DNA of 64,000 nt, taken from contig CAZAYP010000009.1 of the NCBI GenBank assembly GCA_964489425.1, forward strand, positions 38,349 to 102,348. Direction: 5' to 3'. The notes beneath the pieces were generated by a model. It had not been told where the DNA came from and did not search any database. It was given only the letters and a program-made list of their open reading frames with translations. Shown here in pieces: positions 27,531 to 37,129 of the stretch. A program made the position numbers and the translations under genes. Numbering within the stretch: the stretch's first letter is position 1; every line of letters starts with the position of its first letter. The DNA is from CAZAYP01 sp964489425 [NCBI: uncultured Verrucomicrobiota bacterium]. GTDB lineage: Bacteria > Verrucomicrobiota > Kiritimatiellia > RZYC01.

Positions 27531-28619
27531 ATGGCCCGAGGGACGGCACAACGACTGCTGGAAGCCATGGCCCGGATCCACGACGCCGTGGGTCGGTCGG
27601 CTTTTCACCAGGCCACGGCGTCCGCCCTGCTGGAGACCCAGGTCATTCCCACCACCCACGTTCAAGTCGCGATGATTGACGTCGCGGCGCGCAAGCTGAC
27701 GCTCGACGATCAGGACGGGCCGGTTCTGATGTACGGCCGGCCGGGCGGCGATTACCTGCTGGACCATGCGTACCGGCATCCGCTCAACCCTTTGACCCAA
27801 GCCGACGCGACCGAAACCGGCCCATTGGCGGTGTCGCAAGTAATCAGCACAACAGCGTTGCGCCGCACGCTGTTCTATTCCGACCTGAACAAGGTATATG
27901 GCTCTCGGGATGTGCTCACGGTGGGTAACGAACAACGTTCGCTGTTCCTGGCCTTTCTTCGTGACCGAAATTTTTCCGACGCTGACCGGGCCGCGGCGGC
28001 TTTGCTGAAAGCTCATTTTAACGCGGCCTGCCGCAGTCATTGCCTGCTGCAGCGGGCCCGCCAGGCTGAGCGGTTGCTGGCCGAGGCCGGTACGAATGTG
28101 TGGGTGGTGCCGCTGCGCGCGGATGGTTCGTTGACGGACCTGCCGCCGGACTTGCGCCAGCGGCTGGCCGCGGCTCCTGGCGAAGGCGCAGCGGCGTTCA
28201 TGGGCGCCGGGCACGCGCTTCGCCATTGGCTGCGGTTGCAGATCAGATGCTATCCATGGCCGGCTGACGACAACCCCGTCATCGTGACCGACGCCGCCGG
28301 CCAATCAGCCGGCAGACTGTATTTCATGGGAAGCCTGGATGGCGCGCATCGCGTGGCGTTCGTGTTGCGACCACCCAACGCGGGCCCGCCGCCCCGCTAT
28401 CGCCTGACCCCCCGGGAAACCGAAGTGTTGCGCTGGGTGTGCGCGGGCAAAAGCAATGCCGAGATCGCCGTCATCCTGGGCAGCAGCCGCTTCACGGTTC
28501 GCAATCAGATCGAGAGCCTCCTGCGCAAGCTCATGGTCGAAAACCGGACCGCCGCCGCCGTCATGGCGCGTGGCTGGTTCGATCCGCTGCTTGTGTCGCA
28601 AGTCGACGCTCCGCGGTAG
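27531..28619 (+). CDS. LuxR-type transcriptional regulator
   Basis: 362 residues. The C-terminal helix-turn-helix (about 300-350) reads LTPRETEVLRWVCAGKSNAEIAVILGSS..TVRNQIESLLRKL, the classic GerE/LuxR fold. The N-terminal 280 residues are not a receiver domain (no conserved Asp set) and look like a GAF- or autoinducer-type sensory region; no family is recognised with confidence. It lies alone between two giant exported genes on the same strand (146 nt after the GH18 gene; the next gene is 856 nt away) and is a candidate regulator of them, by position only. Confidence 0.88.
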   Translation: MARGTAQRLLEAMARIHDAVGRSAFHQATASALLETQVIPTTHVQVAMIDVAARKLTLDDQDGPVLMYGRPGGDYLLDHAYRHPLNPLTQADATETGPLAVSQVISTTALRRTLFYSDLNKVYGSRDVLTVGNEQRSLFLAFLRDRNFSDADRAAAALLKAHFNAACRSHCLLQRARQAERLLAEAGTNVWVVPLRADGSLTDLPPDLRQRLAAAPGEGAAAFMGAGHALRHWLRLQIRCYPWPADDNPVIVTDAAGQSAGRLYFMGSLDGAHRVAFVLRPPNAGPPPRYRLTPRETEVLRWVCAGKSNAEIAVILGSSRFTVRNQIESLLRKLMVENRTAAAVMARGWFDPLLVSQVDAPR

Positions 28620-28781
28620 GCGGCGGATGGTTGGCGGAAAAATGCGGTTCATCCGGGAAGTTCCTGTCTGACGGACGATCATCTCGGCACGACGAAGCCC
28701 GGAGCAGAACTCCATACAGGATAACAAGATGACGGAACCATCCCCATCCGACACCTGCGGAAATATCTCGGGATTATTTTT

Positions 28782-28815
28782 ACCACAGAGGTCACAGAGG
28801 ACCACGAAGAAGACA
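28782..28815. repeat. CACAGAGG-type small repeat
   Basis: ACCACAGAGGTCACAGAGG followed by ACCACGAAGAAGAC. This is a single copy of a motif often seen as a dispersed repeat in environmental bacteria (general knowledge); non-coding. Confidence 0.55.
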
Positions 28816-28919
28816 AGAATAGAGGTTCCGCGCTGTTTTTCAGTGGAATGGAAAACAGGTTCTGAAGGTCGCCATAGGGTTGCTCTTGCCTGGCGGCGAT
28901 CCCTGGCGTTAACTTGGGG

Positions 28920-29130
28920 CCACGCTAACCCCAACGGGGTTTAAGAATTTAGCCCAGGGTTGCGGGGGTTTTCCCCGCTACCCTGGGTTGAGCGCCCCCC
29001 GCCATTCAACCCCAACGGGGTTGCGTCCCATGATCGCGACGCAACCCCGTTGGGGTTGGATTGGAAACGGAACCAAGACCCAGGGTAGGCGCAGACGCCA
29101 ACCCTGGGCTGAATTGGGAACCCCCCATGG
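28920..29130. repeat. Palindromic repeat cluster (AACCCCAACGGGGTT)
   Basis: Three copies of a (C)AACCCCAACGGGGTT(G) palindrome (near 28926, 29008 and the inverted form near 29042), interleaved with CCCAGGGTTGCG / TACCCTGGGTTGA / CAACCCTGGGCTG inverted sequences. The whole zone can fold into nested hairpins, like REP/BIME-type elements. Confidence 0.75.
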
Positions 29131-29475
29131 GGGTTTTGCTCGGACCGTCCCAAGGGTGGCTGATTGTGCTTGTTTTCAACCCACAATGAGGTCAGGCCTA
29201 CAGTGACCTTGGCGCCGGGGTAGGCCGGCCTGCCTAGCTGCCAAAACATGGCGGTTTGATGGGTGGGGCGGCATACCCATAAAACACCCAACTAACGTAT
29301 TTGTTCCGTTGGTCCCGGTATTACAAAGTGGCGGCATGGCACTGGTGGCCATTGGCGCGCGGCGGGTCGTTCCCCATATGGGTCATGTGACCCATATCAC
29401 AATCATCCTGAGCCGTGTAGATTTTGTTGGCATCAGATGACTCATAAGGTCTCGTCAAAATTGGAGGCAGAGGCA

Positions 29476-32400
29476 ATGGCAATGAACAACCGCAAAACAT
29501 GGTTTGGCACTCTGGATCCGGTTTTCCAATCCTTGGAAAAAAGGCGTTGGAATTTTCCAATCATTGGAAAATTTGTTCTGGCAGCCGGCCTGCTGCTGGC
29601 GGCGGGCCCGGCGCTGGCCGCACCGCCCGTGATCGTGCCCACCAATGGCCCCTACGCCGGCGGCAACGCGGCCATCATCACCAATAATCTCGACGGCACG
29701 ACCATCACCAACGTGACCGTGGACGGCGTCCAGGCCGCGATCCAGGCCAGCGGCGACGGGTGGGCCCGGTTCACGGTGCCCGCGGCCACGTGGGCGGGCG
29801 TGGTGGCGGTGGTGGCCCAGCGCGACGGCCAGCCGGACGTCAACCTGACCTACACCTACAATCAGCCGGGCCAGATCGTCCGCAGTACCCTAAACCCGCT
29901 CATCTGGACTAACATGGGCACCGGCCTGGGTGAGTGGATCACCGTCCCGTATGCCCTGGCGCGCGCAGAGGACGGCCTGATGTATTGCGGCGGTACGTTC
30001 ACCAATGCCGGCACCAACGCCCTGGTCGGGATCGCCAGTTGGAACGGCACCAACTGGTCGCAGGTGGGCAGCGGCATGGCCTCGAACGACATTTGCAGCG
30101 TGTACGCATTGGCGGCCGGCGGACGGCGCCAGATGTATGCGGGCGGCTATTTCACCAATGCCGGCGGCGTGGGTGCGAATAGCATCGCCCTGTGGACCGG
30201 CACAGCCTGGACCAACCTGGGCGCGGGCATGGATAGCGACGTGTACAGCCTGCTGGTGTCCACCAACGGCGACCTGTACGCGGGCGGCATATTCAACACG
30301 GCCGGTGGCCTGGCCAGCCCCAGCGTGGCCAAGTGGAACGGATTCGCCTGGACCAACATGGCTGCAGGCCCCGGCGGTCGGGTCAATGCGCTGGCCATGG
30401 CGCCGGATGGCACGTTGTACGCCGGCGGCGGGTTCAGCCCGTTGTTCGGCGGGGCGGGCGAATGCGTGGCGCGCTGGGACGGGATCAACTGGACCAACGT
30501 CGGCGCGGGCATTGCCTTCGAAAACGGCACCTTCTACGTCAACGCCCTGGCCTGCGGACTGGATGGCGCGCTGTATGCCGGCGGCAGGTTCACCAACGCC
30601 GCCGGCCGCAAGTGCGGGAACGTGGCCAAGTGGGACGGCCTCAACTGGACCAACCTGGGCGACGGCCTGGGCAACTTGGGCCATCAGGTGTATTCCATGT
30701 CCGTGAATGACAAGGGCGACGTATACGTGGCCGGCAAGTTCCCGGATTACGGCGGAGATATCGCCATATGGGACGGCCTCAACTGGACCAACGCGGTCTC
30801 GGCGGCTTATGAAACCATTTATGCCGTGGAAACCTATTCGACCAACGAAGTGTATATCGGCGGCCGGTTGACCGACGTGAGCGGCATCGGGGTGCTCAAT
30901 GTTGCGCAATACGCGCCGCCCATCACGGATTTGCCGCCGGTGACGCCGGCCGACGGCATCTGGACCGGCGGCACCACGATCGCGATCGCCGGGCGCTACC
31001 TGGGCAATGGCACGGACATCACCAATGTCACCGTGTGCGGCGTGCCGGCGGCGGCCACCGTGAGCCAGTCGGCCACCCAGGTGGTGGTCCGGACCGGGGC
31101 CGGCATGCCGCTGGGCGCCGGCGGCGTGGCGATCCATTCCACCAGCCAGGGCAGCACGTACCGCGCCGGCCTTTACACGGTCTGGGCACCGGACCTCGGC
31201 CTTCTCGGCACCAACCTGGCGGCCGTGGCCAACGGCGAGGCCGCCGCGCTGGCCAAGGGCACGGACTTTGACCATATCGCGGCCACCGGCACGCTGGAGC
31301 ACACGTTCACGTTCACCAACGACAGCGATCACGAGTTGCGCATCACCGGGTGGACCACCAGCGGCGTGTCCGCCGCCAACTTCCCGATCTACGACATGGA
31401 ACCCCCGGACACCATCGCGGCGCATGACGCGAGCCAGTTCAACATCCGGTTCACGCCGGGGGGCGCGCCAGGAAACTATACGGCGGCGCTGAACATCTAC
31501 AACGACTCGACGGTCACGCCCTTCGTGATCAACTTCGCGGGCGCGGCGTGGCTGCTGAGCGAGCAGTCCGGCCCGTTCTGGGGCGGCAACGTGATCGTCA
31601 TCACCAACGGGTACTTCGGCACGATCACCAACATCCTGGTGGACGGCCAGGAAGCGACCCTGGGCGCCCATGGGGGGAACTGGGCGGTCATCACGCTGCC
31701 CGTGGCGGCTTCCGCGGGGACCAAGGACATCGTGGTCGAGACATCGGACAACGGCTCCGCCACGCTGCCCGGCGCGTACACGTATTATCTGCCGGCCGCG
31801 ATCACGGCGGTCGACCCGTCTTCCGGCGTGTATACCGGCGGCTTTGCGGTGGCGATCGCGGGCTCCAACCTGTGCGACGGTACGCTGGGCGACGTGACCA
31901 ACGTCACGCTCTGCGGGGTGGCCGCCACGGTCACCGGGGTGGCCGGCGACACGCAGGTCGTGGTCACGGCCGGCGCCATCGCCATCGGATCGGCGGGCAC
32001 GGGGCATGTGTTGCTCCAGTCGCGGTCCCATGGCGAAATCTCGGCGCCCAACGCCTTCACCTATACCGCGCCCGGGCTGCAGGCGCTGGGCATCGATGGC
32101 GCGGTCATCGGCGGCGGGGCGGCGGCGTCCGCGGCCGCGGGCACGGACTTCGGCTACCGCCAGGTCAATACGAACGTGACCCGCACCTTCTCGCTGACCA
32201 ACAACGGCCTGGCGGAGCTGGCGATTTCCGGCTGGACCACCAACGGCGGCGGCGCGGCGTCGTTCACAGTGTCCGGCATCCCGGCCACCCTGGCGGCGGG
32301 CGGCGTGGCCACGTTCGACGTGTCCTTCACGCCCGACGCGCTGGGCGTGTTCACCGCCATGCTGGCGATCGCCAACAGCTCGACCAGCACGCCCTACCTG

Positions 32401-35400
32401 GTCAACTTCAAGGGCCAGGGGTTTGACCGGACGGTCGAGATCGGGCCCTATACCGGCGGCAACACGGTTACGTTCACGAACGGCAGCTTCGGCACGGTTA
32501 CCAACGTGCTGGTGGGCGGCCAGGTGGCCACGATCCAGGACTCCGGCGACAACTGGGTCCGCGTCACCATCCCGGCGGCCAGCGCGGAAGGCATCAAGGA
32601 CGTAGTGGTGCAGACCTCGGGCGGCGGCGTGTCTACACTCTATGACGCCTACACCTACCGGCCGCAAGCGATCATCCGCAGCGGCGGCGTGGTGCCGGCC
32701 ATGGGCAGCCGCCTGGGCGGCTACCCGGTGATCCTCTACGGCACCAACCTGTGTGACGGCACGCTGGGCGACGTGACCGAAGTGACCCTGTGCGGGGTGA
32801 CGGCCACGGTCACGGCCGTGTCCGGCACCACGCAGATCGTGGTCACGGCCGCGGCGGCGTCCCTCAGCCAGGCGGGGCTGGGCAACGTGCAGAGCAAGTC
32901 CACGTATTATGGAACCGCGCTGCGGGTCAATGGCTTCACCTATGCCGCGCCGGGCATCCAGGTGCTGGGCACCAACCTGGCGGTGATCGCCAGCGGCAGC
33001 GCGGCGGATTACGCCAAGGGCAGCGACTTTGGCTCGCGCCGCCTTGGGTCGGCCACGGTCAACACGTTCAAGCTGACCAACAATGGCCTGGAAGGACTGG
33101 TGATCTCGGGCGTGGTGACCAATGGCGCGGGCGCCGGCAAGTTCGCGGTGTCGGCCATCCCGACCAACCTGGCCGCCGGCGCGGTGGCGACGTTCACGGT
33201 CACGTACACCCCGGATGCGTTGAGTGCGTTCGCGGCGTCGCTGGAGATCGCCAACGATTCCGGCACCACGCCCTACATCGTCAACCTGGCGGGCGGCGCC
33301 GTGGGCGTGAACCCGGCCAGCGGGCCGTACACCGGCGGCAACACCGTCATCGTGACCAACGGCAGCGCGTTCGGCACGATCACCAACGTGCTCGTGGACG
33401 GGGTGGCGGCCCTTCTGGGCGCGCATGGCGCCAACTGGGCGGTGATCACCGTGCCGGCTTGCGGGACCGGGGCGGGCGCCAAGGACATCGTGGTGCAGAC
33501 GTCCGACAACGGCAACAGCCTGCTGGCCGCCGTGTACACGTACCGGAACCCGGGCGTGATCGGGGTGCTGGGGCCAGCGGCCTGGACGGAAGTGGCGGGA
33601 ATCCCGGATGATTACGGGAATCGCCGCGGGATCATGGGCGTGATCGGTTCCTATTTGTACGCGGTGCCGGGCTGGGGATATACCAACACCTTCCGCTACG
33701 ACGGTACCAGCTGGACCGAGGTGCCCGGCCTGCCGGCGCCTTACGGTTACCTGTCCGGCGGCGCGTGTGGCGGATACCTGTACTCTGTCGGCGGATCCTA
33801 TGGCGGGTACAAGACCAATGTGTTCCGATTCAATGGCACGGCGTGGGAAGAGGTCGCGGGCCTGCCGGCGGGTCGCTACATGATGGGCGTGACCGAGTTT
33901 AACGGCGACCTGTACGCGCTGGGCGGCCGGGGCAGCTCCGGCTATGTGACCAACGTGTACCGGTTCGACGGCGCGGCCTGGACGGAAGTCACGGGGCTGC
34001 CCGTGGCGAACAGCTACCTGGCGGCAGCTACGCTGAACGGCAACATCTACACGGTCGGCGGTTACAACAGCGACGACTACGTGACGAATACGTATGCCTA
34101 CAACGGGGCCACCTGGTCCATGGTGGCGGAGGCTCCATTCGACTGGGACACCATGTTTGCCGCCACGATGAACGGCCGGATTTACGCCGGCGGCGGCAAC
34201 TGGTACACTAACTTCTACGAGTTCGACGGCGCGGCCTGGACCGAAATCCTGGGGGCGCCCATCGAACTGGGCAACGCCGGCGCGATGTGGAACGGCGCGA
34301 TCTATGCGCAAGCCTACCAGGCCACCAACATCTACCGCTATGCCTCGGGCGGCCTGGCCGGCGGCGTAATCCCCGACTCCGGAGCGACGGCGGGCGGCTA
34401 CACGGTGACGATCATCGGGTCCAACCTGTGCGACGGCACGCTGGGCGACGTGACCAACGTCAGCCTGTGCGGCATTGCCGCCAGCCTGGTCAGCGTGGCC
34501 GCGGACACGCAGATCGTCGTCACCGCCGGCGCCGCGCCGGGCGCGGTGCTGGGCGATGTGCGCGTGGACGCGATCACTGCCGGCACGACGGTCAAGTCCA
34601 ATGGGTTCAACTACCTGGAAGCCATGCTGGCGGTGTTGGGCACCAACGGCGCGGTCATCGTCAACGGCAGCGCCGCCTCGGCGGACGCGGGCACGGATTT
34701 CGGCTTTGCCAAGGTCGCGGTGCCGGTGGCGCGCACGCTGTACCTGACCAACGAGGGCGGGGCCGCGGTGACGATCGCCGGCTTTGTGACCAACGGCGCC
34801 AACAAGGGGAACTTTGCCATCGCCGGCATCCCCGGGTCTGTGGCGGCCGGCGGCGTGGCGCCCTTTACCGTCACCTTCACGCCGGACGCGCTGGGCAACT
34901 TCGCGGCTTCGCTGGAAATCAGCAGCAACGCCACCAATACGCCTTACGTGGTCAACCTGGCCGGCAAGGGGTTCGGCATCAGCCCGGTGTCGGGCCCGTA
35001 TCCCGGCGGCAACACGGTGACCATCACCAACGGGAACTTTGGCGACATCACCAACGTGCTGGTGGGCGGCACGTCAGCCGTGATCGTCGGGTCCGGCGCC
35101 AACTGGGTCACCATCACCATGCCGGCCCTGGGCTCGGCCGGCGCCCAGGACGTGGTGATCGAGACCTCGGACAACGGCAGCGTGCTGCTGGCCGGCGCCT
35201 ATACCTACCATCCCGCCGGCCGCATCTTCGGCGGCGGCGGCGGCGACCCGCAAGGCGTGCTCTGCCGCTATGAGTTCAACAATACGCTCACCGACTCGCT
35301 GGGCGCCGGCGCGGAGATGGTGCCGTTCAACAACGACACCACGGGCTATTCGCCCGAAGGCTGGTACTGGACCGCCTCGTCGAGCCCGGGCGGCGGCCTG

Positions 35401-36663
35401 ACCGGCGAGGGGCCGCTGAACACGCTCCAGGGCTCCAACTACACCATCCGGGTGCAGGTCAGCTATGCCGAGGTGAGCGGTTACCGGAGGTTCCTGCGCT
35501 ACCAGGATTCCGATTATGGCCCCTACATCCTCGACGGTCGGATCACGCTCTACGGCACCTCGGGTTACAATGCCGTGGGGCCGGTAAACCAGCCGGACGA
35601 GATGATGGACCTCTACATCACCCGTGACCAAGTTAGCAAGGACGTCTACGCATGGCAGGTCGTGAGCAACGAAGTGGTCTACTGCGATTATGGCAACGAC
35701 GGTTCGGACTATTATGTGACCCTGTTCAGCAACGACCGGCCGTGGTGGCGCTTCTTCCACGATGACAGCTCGATTGGCGAATCCACGGCCAGCGGCACCG
35801 TGCGCCGCGTATGGTTGTGGGACCAGGTGCTGACCAGCAACCAGATCAAGGGCATTTACGGCGGCGCGGAAACCTCGGGCGTGGCGCCGGCATCCGGCTC
35901 GCATACCGGCGGCTACCCGGTGGTGATCACCGGCACCAACCTGAGCAACGGCACGCTGGGCGACGTGACCAACGTAACCCTCTGCGGCGTGAGCGCCACG
36001 GTGGTCAGCGTGGCCGGCGGCACCCAGGTCGTGGTGACCGCCGGCAGCACCAGCGGCAGCGTCACCGGCGCGGTGCGCGTATGCTCCGCGGATTTTGGCG
36101 TGACCGCGAAGGCCGATGCGTTCAGCTATATCAAACCCACCGTGGTGACCCTGGCCGGCGTGCGGATGGAAGACGTGGATGGCCATGTGCGCATCTGTTG
36201 GGAGACCGGCATGGAGCTAGAAACCGCGGGCTTCAACGTGTATCGGCTGGAGGGTGGCGCGTGGGTCAAGGTGAACGCCACACTGATCCCTGCCCAGGGC
36301 TGGCCCAACGGCGGCGTGGGCGCGAGCTATTGCCTCGACGATCCGGGCGCAGTCGCGGGCGGCGCGTATCAATACGCGATCGAAGAGATCGAGCGCAGCG
36401 GCGATGCCCTGACGTATGGCCCGTTCAATGTGCGCGCGGGCGATCTGATGATCCGGTCCGCGCAGACGCGGTCCGCCGGCCTGGTGCTGGCTTGGCCCAG
36501 CCAGGACGGCGAAAGGTATGAGATTTATTGGTCACCGAGCTTGCGGGCGCCGTTTGTGCTGCTGGATAGCGCAATTCCGGCCCGGCCTCCGCTGAATGTG
36601 TTTACGAGTGGCGTACCGGCACGGCCGTATGGTTTCTTCCATATTCAGGCCCGGCCGGAATAG
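29476..36663 (+). CDS. Giant exported IPT/TIG, kelch and LamG multidomain protein
   Basis: About 2395 residues. Of the in-frame starts, ATG 29476 (GGAGG 8 nt upstream) is favoured over 29437 and 29482. The leader holds two palindromes, then a signal core (FVLAAGLLLAAGPALA). IPT/TIG-like domains (PxxGPYxGGNTVxxTNG..TNVLVxG) recur at least eight times, alternating with ASPM/Hydin-like domains (FTNNGLAELAISGWTTNG..LAAGGVATFDVSFTPDALG), a delta-60/kelch-like propeller (29890-30920), a second kelch block (33570-34350) and a LamG-like domain (35250-35870). The last 170 residues (VRICWETGMELETAGFNVYRLEGG..) match the C-terminus of the 22237 protein. No catalytic site is seen. Probably a surface-exposed binding protein. 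Confidence 0.9.
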   Translation: MAMNNRKTWFGTLDPVFQSLEKRRWNFPIIGKFVLAAGLLLAAGPALAAPPVIVPTNGPYAGGNAAIITNNLDGTTITNVTVDGVQAAIQASGDGWARFTVPAATWAGVVAVVAQRDGQPDVNLTYTYNQPGQIVRSTLNPLIWTNMGTGLGEWITVPYALARAEDGLMYCGGTFTNAGTNALVGIASWNGTNWSQVGSGMASNDICSVYALAAGGRRQMYAGGYFTNAGGVGANSIALWTGTAWTNLGAGMDSDVYSLLVSTNGDLYAGGIFNTAGGLASPSVAKWNGFAWTNMAAGPGGRVNALAMAPDGTLYAGGGFSPLFGGAGECVARWDGINWTNVGAGIAFENGTFYVNALACGLDGALYAGGRFTNAAGRKCGNVAKWDGLNWTNLGDGLGNLGHQVYSMSVNDKGDVYVAGKFPDYGGDIAIWDGLNWTNAVSAAYETIYAVETYSTNEVYIGGRLTDVSGIGVLNVAQYAPPITDLPPVTPADGIWTGGTTIAIAGRYLGNGTDITNVTVCGVPAAATVSQSATQVVVRTGAGMPLGAGGVAIHSTSQGSTYRAGLYTVWAPDLGLLGTNLAAVANGEAAALAKGTDFDHIAATGTLEHTFTFTNDSDHELRITGWTTSGVSAANFPIYDMEPPDTIAAHDASQFNIRFTPGGAPGNYTAALNIYNDSTVTPFVINFAGAAWLLSEQSGPFWGGNVIVITNGYFGTITNILVDGQEATLGAHGGNWAVITLPVAASAGTKDIVVETSDNGSATLPGAYTYYLPAAITAVDPSSGVYTGGFAVAIAGSNLCDGTLGDVTNVTLCGVAATVTGVAGDTQVVVTAGAIAIGSAGTGHVLLQSRSHGEISAPNAFTYTAPGLQALGIDGAVIGGGAAASAAAGTDFGYRQVNTNVTRTFSLTNNGLAELAISGWTTNGGGAASFTVSGIPATLAAGGVATFDVSFTPDALGVFTAMLAIANSSTSTPYLVNFKGQGFDRTVEIGPYTGGNTVTFTNGSFGTVTNVLVGGQVATIQDSGDNWVRVTIPAASAEGIKDVVVQTSGGGVSTLYDAYTYRPQAIIRSGGVVPAMGSRLGGYPVILYGTNLCDGTLGDVTEVTLCGVTATVTAVSGTTQIVVTAAAASLSQAGLGNVQSKSTYYGTALRVNGFTYAAPGIQVLGTNLAVIASGSAADYAKGSDFGSRRLGSATVNTFKLTNNGLEGLVISGVVTNGAGAGKFAVSAIPTNLAAGAVATFTVTYTPDALSAFAASLEIANDSGTTPYIVNLAGGAVGVNPASGPYTGGNTVIVTNGSAFGTITNVLVDGVAALLGAHGANWAVITVPACGTGAGAKDIVVQTSDNGNSLLAAVYTYRNPGVIGVLGPAAWTEVAGIPDDYGNRRGIMGVIGSYLYAVPGWGYTNTFRYDGTSWTEVPGLPAPYGYLSGGACGGYLYSVGGSYGGYKTNVFRFNGTAWEEVAGLPAGRYMMGVTEFNGDLYALGGRGSSGYVTNVYRFDGAAWTEVTGLPVANSYLAAATLNGNIYTVGGYNSDDYVTNTYAYNGATWSMVAEAPFDWDTMFAATMNGRIYAGGGNWYTNFYEFDGAAWTEILGAPIELGNAGAMWNGAIYAQAYQATNIYRYASGGLAGGVIPDSGATAGGYTVTIIGSNLCDGTLGDVTNVSLCGIAASLVSVAADTQIVVTAGAAPGAVLGDVRVDAITAGTTVKSNGFNYLEAMLAVLGTNGAVIVNGSAASADAGTDFGFAKVAVPVARTLYLTNEGGAAVTIAGFVTNGANKGNFAIAGIPGSVAAGGVAPFTVTFTPDALGNFAASLEISSNATNTPYVVNLAGKGFGISPVSGPYPGGNTVTITNGNFGDITNVLVGGTSAVIVGSGANWVTITMPALGSAGAQDVVIETSDNGSVLLAGAYTYHPAGRIFGGGGGDPQGVLCRYEFNNTLTDSLGAGAEMVPFNNDTTGYSPEGWYWTASSSPGGGLTGEGPLNTLQGSNYTIRVQVSYAEVSGYRRFLRYQDSDYGPYILDGRITLYGTSGYNAVGPVNQPDEMMDLYITRDQVSKDVYAWQVVSNEVVYCDYGNDGSDYYVTLFSNDRPWWRFFHDDSSIGESTASGTVRRVWLWDQVLTSNQIKGIYGGAETSGVAPASGSHTGGYPVVITGTNLSNGTLGDVTNVTLCGVSATVVSVAGGTQVVVTAGSTSGSVTGAVRVCSADFGVTAKADAFSYIKPTVVTLAGVRMEDVDGHVRICWETGMELETAGFNVYRLEGGAWVKVNATLIPAQGWPNGGVGASYCLDDPGAVAGGAYQYAIEEIERSGDALTYGPFNVRAGDLMIRSAQTRSAGLVLAWPSQDGERYEIYWSPSLRAPFVLLDSAIPARPPLNVFTSGVPARPYGFFHIQARPE
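29522..29571 (+). repeat. Two phased 19-bp palindromes, period 31 nt (locus C)
   Basis: Copies at 29522-29540 (TTTTCCAATCCTTGGAAAA, one mismatch in the centre) and 29553-29571 (TTTTCCAATCATTGGAAAA), 31 nt apart and 46 nt after ATG 29476. Read as FQSLEK and FPIIGK, the same frame order as loci A and B. Confidence 0.93.
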
Positions 36664-37129
36664 CGAAGTCTCAGGCCAGCCAGAGCCCGCCATCGGAGAG
36701 CGACGGATGCCGCAGGCTGGCGCTCGCCGCGCGCCAGGCTGCCCGCGGCCGCCCCCTGCATCAACGCCGGCACGCCCTTGGCGGTGGTGAGCGGCCACGC
36801 GTATTGCGGCGCCGGTGACGGTGGGGCGGAGCTTCAACGCCGGGCGGCGACTCGACGACGCATCGTTGTGTCATGGCCGCAACCCCGCGCTATACAACGC
36901 TGGAACAAAAGTGTATCTCAACAGATATGATACCACTTTTGCATGAGAACAAGCATACAAGCTCCCCTCCTTTGCAAGGAGGGGTGGCCGCAGGCCGGGG
37001 TGGTTGTGGATGGTCCGCGCCCCGATATCACGGTGGGTGGAACCCGGAACAACCGCCCCACCCTTCGGGTCCCCCCCGCCTTGAAAAGGCGGGGAGCCCA
37101 GATAAGTACCGATCCTCATGCGGGAATGG
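36664..37129. other. Gene-free interval before the C10 peptidase gene
   Basis: About 470 nt. It contains a decayed family fragment (36745-36819) and the 203-bp inverted-repeat element (36930-37132). No other gene-like or RNA-like feature was seen. Confidence 0.6.
36745..36819 (+). pseudogene. Fused remnant of a beta-helix protein C-terminus
   Basis: One frame reads AAPCINAGT followed directly by PLAVVSGHAYCGAGDG. In the intact paralogue at 23515-27384 the phrases SPCINAGTN and ALAVVSGNSYCDAS are about 75 residues apart. The fragment thus looks like an internally deleted remnant of another giant gene, surrounded by non-coding sequence. Confidence 0.5.

Larger units (their letters stand above)
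28620..29475. other. 856-nt gene-free region rich in small repeats
   Basis: No convincing gene. It holds a CACAGAGG-type repeat (28782-28815), a cluster of palindromes (28920-29130) and then 29140-29435 with no recognised element. The promoter of the 29476 gene should lie within the last 200 nt; GGTCATGTGACCCATAT near 29383 contains the short palindrome GGTCATGTGACC, a possible operator. Confidence 0.6.

Noticed and set aside
29890-34311. Very long open frame on the minus strand (1473 codons)
   Set aside because: It is antisense to the IPT/kelch gene, has no recognisable domains or signal, and results from GC-rich third positions; the plus-strand frame has clear domains.
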